Source of the DNA: Actinomycetota bacterium
Lineage (GTDB): Bacteria; Actinomycetota; Actinomycetes; S36-B12; CAIYMF01
Assembly: GCA_947455705.1 (NCBI GenBank)
Contig: CANGPO010000005.1
Location: forward strand, 1 to 64,000
Length of the DNA: 64,000 nt
Direction of reading: 5' to 3'
Shown here: piece by piece, positions 19,667 through 27,330 of the stretch
Position numbering within the stretch: position 1 is the stretch's first letter
How the letters are laid out: every line of letters starts with the position of its first letter
Translations under genes and position numbers: made by a program
Notes under the pieces: model-generated
Databases searched by the model: none
Told to the model about the DNA's origin: nothing
What the model saw: only the letters and a program-made list of their open reading frames with translations

Positions 19667-20131
19667 GTGGATCAGCTCATCCTCGCCCTACGCGTGGTGG
19701 TGTCGTTAGCCATCGTGTTGGGCATCATGTGGTCACTGTCGCGCTTGGCTCGACGTGCCTCGCCAACAGTTCAAGGAACCTTCGAGATGGTTCAGCGGAC
19801 TCAGGTTGGCCGACGTTCGTCGATCATGGTGATGCGGGTGTCGAGTGACCGCGCCATCGTCATTGGGGTCACTGACCAAACGATCACCCACCTGGCCGAC
19901 GTCGATCTACCGTCTAACGAAAGTCCGCAACGACGTGAAGAGATTGGGTCACTGTCGGGTGTCACCACTCGTGATGCCTTGCTCGGATTGGGGATCGACA
20001 CCGTTGATTTTCCCGCTGATCACGAATCGTTGAACCGCCAGCCCACGAGCCCCCTCGCTGGATCAATTCTGAGCCCGGGCACCTGGCGTGCTGCGCGTCT
20101 GGCGCTCACCGAGCGGACGGTTCGTCGATGA
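19667..20131 (+). CDS. fliO: Flagellar biosynthetic protein FliO
   Basis: N-terminal TM then ~100 aa cytoplasmic; sits between fliN and fliP. Confidence 0.85.
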   Translation: MDQLILALRVVVSLAIVLGIMWSLSRLARRASPTVQGTFEMVQRTQVGRRSSIMVMRVSSDRAIVIGVTDQTITHLADVDLPSNESPQRREEIGSLSGVTTRDALLGLGIDTVDFPADHESLNRQPTSPLAGSILSPGTWRAARLALTERTVRR

Positions 20132-20928
20132 CCTTCACTCGGTTAATCCGGGGTCTGATCAGCACCGCGGTCGTAACAACGGGCTTCGTTGTGGCGTCCG
20201 CTGGTGCTGCGAGTGCTGCACCCTCACCGAGCCCTTCGCCGTCATCTGACATTCCCATCAGCATTCAGTTACCGCAGCTCACTGGTCAGTCTGGTTCTGC
20301 GCCGAGTAACTCGCTGGTCTTGCTGCTCACGTTGACCGTCCTATCGGTTGCGCCTGCGCTTCTGCTCATGACGACGAGCTTCACGCAGATCATCGTCGTT
20401 TTGTCGCTCACGCGAAATGCACTGGGCTTGCAGGGAATTCCACCGAATCAGGTGCTCGCTGGTCTTGCGATGTTCCTGAGTTTCTTTGTCATGAGCCCAG
20501 TGATCAGTCAGGTGAACAACACGTCGATTCAGCCCTATCTCAAAGGTGACCTGACGTTTTCTCAGGCGTACGACAAGGGCTCGGTACCAGTTCGTGGGTT
20601 CATGTTGAAGAACACGCGCCCAGAGGAACTGGCATTGATGGTCACGCTGTCGAAGCAGCCACCACCGAAGACGAAGAACGAGGTTTCTCTTTCGACTCTG
20701 GTTCCGGCTTTCGTGCTGAGTCAGTTGCGTTCGGCATTCATCATCGGAATCGTCATCTTCATCCCGTTCCTGATCATTGACTTGGTGGTGAGCGCGGGCC
20801 TGATGTCGGTTGGAATGATGATGGTGCCGCCAGTGGTTGTGTCACTTCCATTCAAGTTGTTGCTTTTCGTTCTGGTTGATGGCTGGGGTCTGGTCATCAA
20901 TGCAGTCGTCGGTGGATTCACGGTGTGA
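20128..20928 (+). CDS. fliP: Flagellar export apparatus protein FliP
   Basis: LLMTTSFTQIIVVLSLTRNALGLQGIPPNQVLAGLAMFLSFFVMSP. Confidence 0.97.
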   Translation: MTFTRLIRGLISTAVVTTGFVVASAGAASAAPSPSPSPSSDIPISIQLPQLTGQSGSAPSNSLVLLLTLTVLSVAPALLLMTTSFTQIIVVLSLTRNALGLQGIPPNQVLAGLAMFLSFFVMSPVISQVNNTSIQPYLKGDLTFSQAYDKGSVPVRGFMLKNTRPEELALMVTLSKQPPPKTKNEVSLSTLVPAFVLSQLRSAFIIGIVIFIPFLIIDLVVSAGLMSVGMMMVPPVVVSLPFKLLLFVLVDGWGLVINAVVGGFTV

Positions 20929-20931
20929 TGT

Positions 20932-21207
20932 ATGACTGACGTAGAGATCCTCAATATCGCTGGGAAAGCGTTGCTCTTGGCGGCGAAGCTCGCCGCACCG
21001 ATGCTCATCACGGCGCTGGTGATCGGCTTTGCGGTCTCGCTCCTCCAAGCGCTCACGCAGGTGCAGGATTCGACGTTGGCGTTCGTCCCCAAAATCATTG
21101 CGGTAGGAATTGCTCTGCTGATCTGTGGCAACTGGATGATCAGTGAGCTGGTCAATTTCACCAAAGAGCTGTTCACCTTGGTACCCATGCTCCTTGGGCA
21201 GGGGTAG
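20932..21207 (+). CDS. fliQ: Flagellar export apparatus protein FliQ
   Basis: GFAVSLLQALTQVQDSTLAFVPKIIAV. Confidence 0.96.
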   Translation: MTDVEILNIAGKALLLAAKLAAPMLITALVIGFAVSLLQALTQVQDSTLAFVPKIIAVGIALLICGNWMISELVNFTKELFTLVPMLLGQG

Positions 21208-21209
21208 CT

Positions 21210-21977
21210 GTGACCATCAATCAATCGCAGCTCATCGGCTTCCTGCTGGTGATGGTGCGAGTCGGGTCGTTTATGTGGATTGCGCCGCCCTTCAACGGTC
21301 GCACGATCCCGGCTCTCATTCGCGTTCCGTTGGCAGCAGCGTTGGCTCTGCCGCTGACGTCTAATGCCATAGCGGCGGCATCGGGAGAGGTACCCTCCGA
21401 CACCCCGGAGATTATTGGTGCGATTGTTCTTCAAGTGGTTATCGGTGTGGCCCTCGGTGGGGTGGTGTTTACGGCGCTGTCGGCAATCCAGGCGGCCGGT
21501 TCACTTATCGACTTGGCCGGCGGCTTCCAGCTATCGCAGGCCTACGACCCGATGCTTAATCAGCAGAATTCGGTGATGGGTCGACTCTTCCAAATGTTGA
21601 CGGCCGTTCTGCTCCTCGTCAGTGGCTCGTATGCGCTGATCCTTCGCGGAATGGCAAGTACCTTCGATGCTCTACCGCTTGGTACAGGTCTTGATTTGGG
21701 CCTTTCTGCGAAGGTGATGACCGGTGAACTCAGCACGATGTTTGTTGCCACGCTTCAGATAGCCGGACCTTTGGTCGGCGTCATGCTCATCGCGGATATC
21801 TCGTTGGGGCTCATGAACAAAGTAGCGCCGGCCCTCAATGCCTTCTCCCTCGGATTCCCGTTGAAGATCGGCCTGACGCTGCTGTTGGTGGGATTCACCA
21901 TGCCTCTACTATCACCTGTGCTGACCGGCCTTACCGAACAGGCCGTTTTTGCCATGCGTCACTTGACGGGCGGGTGA
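21210..21977 (+). CDS. fliR: Flagellar export apparatus protein FliR
   Basis: Polytopic; GGFQLSQAYDPMLNQQNSVMGRLFQMLTAVLLLVSGSYALILRG. Confidence 0.95.
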   Translation: MTINQSQLIGFLLVMVRVGSFMWIAPPFNGRTIPALIRVPLAAALALPLTSNAIAAASGEVPSDTPEIIGAIVLQVVIGVALGGVVFTALSAIQAAGSLIDLAGGFQLSQAYDPMLNQQNSVMGRLFQMLTAVLLLVSGSYALILRGMASTFDALPLGTGLDLGLSAKVMTGELSTMFVATLQIAGPLVGVMLIADISLGLMNKVAPALNAFSLGFPLKIGLTLLLVGFTMPLLSPVLTGLTEQAVFAMRHLTGG

Positions 21978-21981
21978 TCAC

Positions 21982-23100
21982 ATGGCTGGAGACAGTGCGG
22001 ATAAGACCGAAAAGGCCACTCCGAAACGTAAACGCGAGGCGGCCAAACAGGGCCAAGTTGCGCGCTCACATGATCTAACGGGATGGGCCGCAATGCTGGC
22101 GGCCACCTTCTTCTTCCCGTCAGCGTTTAGTGGCGTGCAGGTTCAACTTACCGGCCTGTTGCAGTCGCTTCCCGAACTCACCAAGGGCAACGATATTCAG
22201 AAGACTCAGCAGATCGCGTCGGATGCAATGCTGGGCTCTGCGATGGCGATTCTTCCGCTACTTCTTGGCGTTGCATTGGTAGTGCTGATCGTCGGTGTCG
22301 CCCAAGGTGGCGCTCGACCTTATGGGTCGCGGGTTAAGCCGAAGTTCTCGCGAGTGAATGCCTTTGCGTCGGCCAAGCGGATGGTCGGACCGCAGGGTGC
22401 CTGGGAACTGGTTAAGAACTTGCTTAAGACCTTCGCCGTTGGATATGCGGTGTGGCGCAGTGCCACCGGACTCATCCCACTTATCGCAAGCTCGGGGACC
22501 ATCCCGCTATCTGATGTTGTGAGCGCATTGGGTTCGGTGTTGCTACAGACGATTCGCTGGGTGTGCATCGTCGCTCTGCTACTCGCAGCCGCGGACTATC
22601 TCGTCGCCCGTCGGCGCATAACGAAGCAGACGATGATGTCGCGTAAGGAAGTTACCGATGAGATGCGTCAATCTGATGGTGATCCGATGCTCAAATCGGC
22701 AATCCGTCAGCGCATGATGGCGATGAGTCGCAATCGCATGATGCAAGAGGTTGCAACCGCGGATGTAGTGCTGGTCAATCCAACGCACGTCGCGGTTGCA
22801 CTGCGTTACGTCGCGGGTCGCGGCGCGCCGCGCGTTGTGGCAAAGGGTCAGGGGGTTGTGGCAGCTCGGATCCGTGAGTTGGCCGTTGAGAATCGCGTTC
22901 CGATGGTTGAGGATGTGCCACTTGCACGCGCCATCAACAAGTCGTGCGACATCGGGGCTGAGATTCCCGCTGATTTCTACACCGCCGTGGCTCGGGTCCT
23001 GGCCTTCGTCATGACGCTCCGTCAGCGTGGTGCCGCATCCGGGCTTCATAGGCGTGCGGACGTCGAGTTGGCAGCTGCGGCTGTTGCTCGCTCACACTGA
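21982..23100 (+). CDS. flhB: Flagellar export apparatus switch protein FlhB
   Basis: DKTEKATPKRKREAAKQGQVARSHDL; cleavage motif VLVNPTHVAVALRY (NPTH). Confidence 0.97.
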   Translation: MAGDSADKTEKATPKRKREAAKQGQVARSHDLTGWAAMLAATFFFPSAFSGVQVQLTGLLQSLPELTKGNDIQKTQQIASDAMLGSAMAILPLLLGVALVVLIVGVAQGGARPYGSRVKPKFSRVNAFASAKRMVGPQGAWELVKNLLKTFAVGYAVWRSATGLIPLIASSGTIPLSDVVSALGSVLLQTIRWVCIVALLLAAADYLVARRRITKQTMMSRKEVTDEMRQSDGDPMLKSAIRQRMMAMSRNRMMQEVATADVVLVNPTHVAVALRYVAGRGAPRVVAKGQGVVAARIRELAVENRVPMVEDVPLARAINKSCDIGAEIPADFYTAVARVLAFVMTLRQRGAASGLHRRADVELAAAAVARSH

Positions 23101-23116
23101 TTTCGCCGACGAATCC

Positions 23117-23142
23117 CTCACGTAGAGGGCGTAACTGCCGAT
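23117..23142 (+). promoter_or_regulatory. Candidate FliA promoter CTCA-N16-GCCGAT upstream of flhA
   Basis: ctca cgtagagggcgtaact gccgatg. Confidence 0.65.
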
Positions 23143-23207
23143 GGGCAATTGCCAGGAGGCCGCTTCACCCCACGGATGGACCACGACGATCCCGTTAGGA
23201 AGGTCGC

Positions 23208-25265
23208 GTGTCCAATAGCAGGATCGGCCAACTGAGCGTCCCGCTCGCCGTTCTGTCGATCATCACCATGATGATCGTCCCGCTGCCGGCAGCTTTCCTC
23301 GACATCCTCATCGTGGTCAACATCACCGGTGCGCTCGCGATCCTGATGACGACGATGTACGTTCGCAGGCCTTTGGAGTTTGCCACGTTCCCCGCGCTTC
23401 TGCTGGTGATGACGCTCTTCCGTTTGGCGCTCAATATCAGCGTCACCCGACGAATTCTCAGTGATGGGTACGCGGGCTCGGTCGTTGACGCATTCGGTCA
23501 CTTCGTGATTGGCGGATCGATTGTCGTCGGCCTGGTGGTCTTCCTGATCTTGATCGTGATCCAGTTCATTGTGGTGACCAAGGGTGCTGAACGCGTTGCT
23601 GAGGTCGGTGCACGATTCACCTTGGATGCGATGCCTGGTAAGCAGATGGCGATCGATGCCGATCTCAACGCTGGACTTATCGACGAGGAAGTAGCCCGTA
23701 CCCGCCGAGCGGATGTTGCCGCTGAGGCTGACTTCTACGGTGCGATGGACGGTGGTTCGAAGTTTGTTAAGGGTGATGCGATCGCAGCGATCATCATCGT
23801 TGTCATCAATCTTGTTGGTGGAATGGCCGTTGGAGTTGCTCAACGTGGCCTTGGTTTCGGCGATGCCATCAGCCAATACAGCCTGCTGACGGTTGGCGAC
23901 GGTTTGGTCTCGCAGATCCCGGCGCTGATGCTTTCCGTGGCTACTGGTCTTATCGTGACCCGTGCGACCACGGACGGCACCATGGGATCAGATGTCATGC
24001 GCCAGTTGTCGAGCCAGCGTCGCGCTCTCGAGGTTGCCGGTGCAGGCGTCATGGCCCTTGCATTGGTGCCGAGCCTTCCGAAGATTCCCTTCATTGTTGT
24101 GGGCGGCGGATTGCTCCTCATTGCTCGTCGACTCACTCCCGTCGTTGAGTCCGTTGACGTGTCGCAGCCACAGAACCGAGCCGATGATGTAGCCGACCCT
24201 GCCGAGAACGCTGATTCCCCCGAATCCCTGCTGAACGAGATGCGCGTCGATCCGATCGAGCTTGAAGTGTCGATCGACGTTGTAGATCTAGTGGATGTGC
24301 GGGCCGGTGGAGATCTTCTCACTCGCGTGAAGGCGCTTCGTCGCAAGATTGCTCTCGAACTGGGCATCGTGATGCCGCCAGTGCGCACGCGTGATGACCT
24401 TGAACTTCCGGCTTCTACGTATCGGATCCGTGTGCACGGTGTCGAAGTTGGCCGGGGAACCGCACCACCCGGAATGGTTCTAGCCATCGGAGATTTGGTT
24501 CATGTTCTGCCTGGTGAGCCAACTCGTGAGCCGGTCTTCGGACTCGAAGCACGATGGATCACTGAGGATCTCCAACATCAGGCTGAAATGACGGGTGCGA
24601 CTGTTGTGGATCGCGCGTCAGTCATAACAACTCACTTGGCTGAAGTTGTGCGCCAGAACGCAGCGAGTTTGCTGTCGCGTGAAGATGTGCGCACTCTTGT
24701 CGAGGCGATGAGGCGCACGAATCCGGCCTCGGTAGAGGAACTAACCCCTGCCATTGTCACGTTGGGCGAGATTCAACGGGTATTGCAGTTGCTCCTGCAG
24801 GAGCGTGTACCCATCCGCGATCTCGTGCGTATTTTCGAAGCGATGTCTATGAAGGGTCGGGGTGCTCGACCTGAAGCCATGGCTGAGGCAGCGCGCGCCG
24901 CCCTTGGATCGGCTATCTGTGCATCCCTTGCCCCTGATGGCGTTCTTGATCTACTGACCTTGGATCCCGTCCTTGAACAGGATCTGTTGACCTCGCTGCA
25001 TGCTGACGAGACGGGCGTCGTTCTCGTCATCGACCCGACCGTTGCCAATGCGCTAGGTCAACAGTTACATCGAGAAACGTCACGCTTGGAAGGGGAGGGA
25101 CGGTCTGCATCCCTCGTCGTTAGTGCGCCACTGCGCGCCCCCATGCGCAATCTGATCAGTGCGGAGTTACCGCACCTTGCTGTCGTTGCCTACACCGAGC
25201 TGGGTGGTCCAGTGGAAATCCGCACGAGGGGAGTGGTGAGCCTTGCCCACGCATCGACTGCTTGA
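23208..25265 (+). CDS. flhA: Flagellar export apparatus protein FlhA
   Basis: LEFATFPALLLVMTLFRLALNISVTRRIL; ERVAEVGARFTLDAMPGKQMAIDADLNAGLIDEEVARTRR. Confidence 0.97.
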   Translation: MSNSRIGQLSVPLAVLSIITMMIVPLPAAFLDILIVVNITGALAILMTTMYVRRPLEFATFPALLLVMTLFRLALNISVTRRILSDGYAGSVVDAFGHFVIGGSIVVGLVVFLILIVIQFIVVTKGAERVAEVGARFTLDAMPGKQMAIDADLNAGLIDEEVARTRRADVAAEADFYGAMDGGSKFVKGDAIAAIIIVVINLVGGMAVGVAQRGLGFGDAISQYSLLTVGDGLVSQIPALMLSVATGLIVTRATTDGTMGSDVMRQLSSQRRALEVAGAGVMALALVPSLPKIPFIVVGGGLLLIARRLTPVVESVDVSQPQNRADDVADPAENADSPESLLNEMRVDPIELEVSIDVVDLVDVRAGGDLLTRVKALRRKIALELGIVMPPVRTRDDLELPASTYRIRVHGVEVGRGTAPPGMVLAIGDLVHVLPGEPTREPVFGLEARWITEDLQHQAEMTGATVVDRASVITTHLAEVVRQNAASLLSREDVRTLVEAMRRTNPASVEELTPAIVTLGEIQRVLQLLLQERVPIRDLVRIFEAMSMKGRGARPEAMAEAARAALGSAICASLAPDGVLDLLTLDPVLEQDLLTSLHADETGVVLVIDPTVANALGQQLHRETSRLEGEGRSASLVVSAPLRAPMRNLISAELPHLAVVAYTELGGPVEIRTRGVVSLAHASTA

Positions 25266-26952
25266 GGGGACGGACATCGCGAAGTTGCTCCAACAAGTCC
25301 GCGATGAACATGGTGAAGATGCCAAGATTGTTCGTGCTGAGCGCGTGCGCACGGGTGGCCTTGGTGGCTTCTTCTCCCGTGAACACTTCGAACTTGCGAT
25401 CGAGATCGATCCGGATGAGCACGTCGCTGATTCTGTTGCTGATGTGATGCGGCCGGCTACGCCAGAACTGAGCGCGGAGCCGCCGGCGCGGGCAACCATG
25501 AATAGCGCACCCAAGGGTGATGCGGACGAAGCTGCTTCTGAGTCAGCACCAGATCTGTTCGGTGCGGTCATGAACAGCGAGTTCCGTCGTTCGGTGACGG
25601 CCAAGAAGGCTCCGACGTTGATTCCCGATGACGCCACCGAGCTCAGTTCGCCCGTCGACGCTCTGGTGAGCAGTTCACCGAGCCTGGAAGACACCTTCAC
25701 GTCTTCTGTGTCGCCAACCGAGACAACAACTGAGGCGACCCGCTCGGATGTTAACCAGCGGCCAGCCGCGGCCGGACGACGAACCGTTCGTGAGTTCACG
25801 CCCACCAAGCTGTCGACGACCGACAACTCGTCATCGACGTCGGTGGGGTCGGTCGATGTTGCCGTTGCCGAACAATCGACCCCGATGATCACGCCGGACG
25901 TGGCGCAGCAAATCCTGGCGGCGGCAGCTGCCGCGGTAGCTGCTGCGGAAGCTACGACTCGCTCGATCGACTCGCCGTTACCTCTGCCTACGGACACGCC
26001 CAATGCCGTCACGAACAAGCGGACCGTGACGGCCCACGTACCGAAACTCGAAGCGACGTCAATCGCGGCTTCTGCCACATCGGTTGAGACGATTGAGGAA
26101 TCACCCGAGTTACAGGAGATCAGCGTCGGCCGACATTCCAAAGGAAATCCGATCGTGGCAGCCGCGCAGGCTCACATGGGCAGTGATCGCGAATCCCTTC
26201 AGCGTCCGTTCCTAGGCCTTGCTACGTCCAGCACCGTGGACTCGCTAAGGGCAGCGTCATCGGGCGCACTGGACTCGGTCATGGGGCTCACAGGTGACGG
26301 AACCACACTGGGAACGTGGCTTGCCCTGGAGGACGGTGCGAACGTCGATCACCTACCGTGGCCGCCGCGTCGGCCTGGCGAAGTTCTGGTTCTTGTCGGA
26401 GATGCTGTGGCGGCTTTGCACGCAGCGCGGGACATTGCGCGCCATACCAGACTCGGCTCTGGATCGGTCTTTGTCGTTGCTCCAGATCTACTTCCTGAGC
26501 TTTCCGAAGAGCGGCGCATCGCGAATCCGGCGCATGCTCGCCAACGTCGCGCGGAGCTGTCGCAAGCGGCGAGCGCGAGCATCATCGTTATCGATGCACC
26601 GTTGACGATGGCGGGCGATCCATTGGCCGCCGAGTGGGTTCGCGACATGATGCACGCACTTTCTGCGACGGCAGTGTGGGCCGTTGTTGACGCGACCCGG
26701 CGCCCCAAGGACGTCCGTCGATGGCTCACTGCGATCGGTGGTGCCGACGGGATCGTGGCACATGACGTTGCAGCGACCTCCGAACCGGGTGAGCTACTTC
26801 AATTGGGTGCCCCGGTTGCGTACCTAGATGGAGTCCACGCGACGGCCGGTGCCTGGCATGCGGCACATGCCCATGCGATGTCACTTGATCGTGCTGCGTC
26901 GGCTCAGTCCGTGACATATGGCCGCGATCTAAGCGAGCGTGCGTCGTCGTGA
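25243..26952 (+). CDS. FlhF-like protein with degenerate SRP-GTPase domain (no P-loop)
   Basis: Follows flhA; N-term LLQQVRDEHGEDAKIVRAERVRTGGLGGFFSREHFELAIEI resembles FlhF; C-term has VLVLVGDAVAALHAARDIA where GPTGVGKTTT is expected. Confidence 0.7.
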   Translation: MPTHRLLEGTDIAKLLQQVRDEHGEDAKIVRAERVRTGGLGGFFSREHFELAIEIDPDEHVADSVADVMRPATPELSAEPPARATMNSAPKGDADEAASESAPDLFGAVMNSEFRRSVTAKKAPTLIPDDATELSSPVDALVSSSPSLEDTFTSSVSPTETTTEATRSDVNQRPAAAGRRTVREFTPTKLSTTDNSSSTSVGSVDVAVAEQSTPMITPDVAQQILAAAAAAVAAAEATTRSIDSPLPLPTDTPNAVTNKRTVTAHVPKLEATSIAASATSVETIEESPELQEISVGRHSKGNPIVAAAQAHMGSDRESLQRPFLGLATSSTVDSLRAASSGALDSVMGLTGDGTTLGTWLALEDGANVDHLPWPPRRPGEVLVLVGDAVAALHAARDIARHTRLGSGSVFVVAPDLLPELSEERRIANPAHARQRRAELSQAASASIIVIDAPLTMAGDPLAAEWVRDMMHALSATAVWAVVDATRRPKDVRRWLTAIGGADGIVAHDVAATSEPGELLQLGAPVAYLDGVHATAGAWHAAHAHAMSLDRAASAQSVTYGRDLSERASS

Positions 26953-27227
26953 TGAAGATTGTTTCAATGCCTGGCGTAGTGGTCGCCCTGCTCATTAGTG
27001 CACCTGCGCTCATGAGCGCGTGGAATTCCAGTTCCGTCGATCTGGTACCCGTGATGCTTACCTTTGTCATCACTGCGGTAGTGGCCTCATTGGGCTTTCA
27101 GGCCCTTCAATCATTGATCAATGGTTACCGACGATCCGCATTGGTTCGTGCGCAGCAAAAGCGTCAGTTAGAGCATGCTGCGCGGCTCGAGGCCGAGCGC
27201 GAACGCCGAATGAACGCCTCGCACTAG
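26949..27227 (+). CDS. Small two-TM membrane protein of unknown function in flagellar operon
   Basis: Two hydrophobic segments then charged RRSALVRAQQKRQLEHAARLEAERERR tail; ATGA-type overlap with upstream gene. Confidence 0.65.
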   Translation: MMKIVSMPGVVVALLISAPALMSAWNSSSVDLVPVMLTFVITAVVASLGFQALQSLINGYRRSALVRAQQKRQLEHAARLEAERERRMNASH

Positions 27228-27275
27228 TTGCTTGCCGGCCAGACGAATCGATCGAAATCCCATGCGTCAGTCGTC

Positions 27276-27301
27276 CTAAGAACGTCGTGGCTGGTGCCGA
27301 T
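27276..27301 (+). promoter_or_regulatory. Candidate FliA promoter CTAA-N16-GCCGAT upstream of cheA
   Basis: ctaa gaacgtcgtggctggt gccgatag. Confidence 0.6.
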
Positions 27302-27330
27302 AGGGGCTTCATCGCCGACAGGAGGCCCCA

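Noticed and set aside
25920-25960. GCGGCGGCAGCTGCCGCGG palindromic run
   Set aside because: Arises from an Ala-codon run in the FlhF-like linker
25167-26141. 324-aa antisense ORF opposite the FlhF-like gene
   Set aside because: Ser/Ala-rich mirror of the low-complexity linker; no RBS or domain
5648-26952. Non-flagellar type III secretion or novel injectisome
   Set aside because: Hook, HAPs, flagellin, motor (MotAB, FliGMN) and chemotaxis genes make this a flagellum
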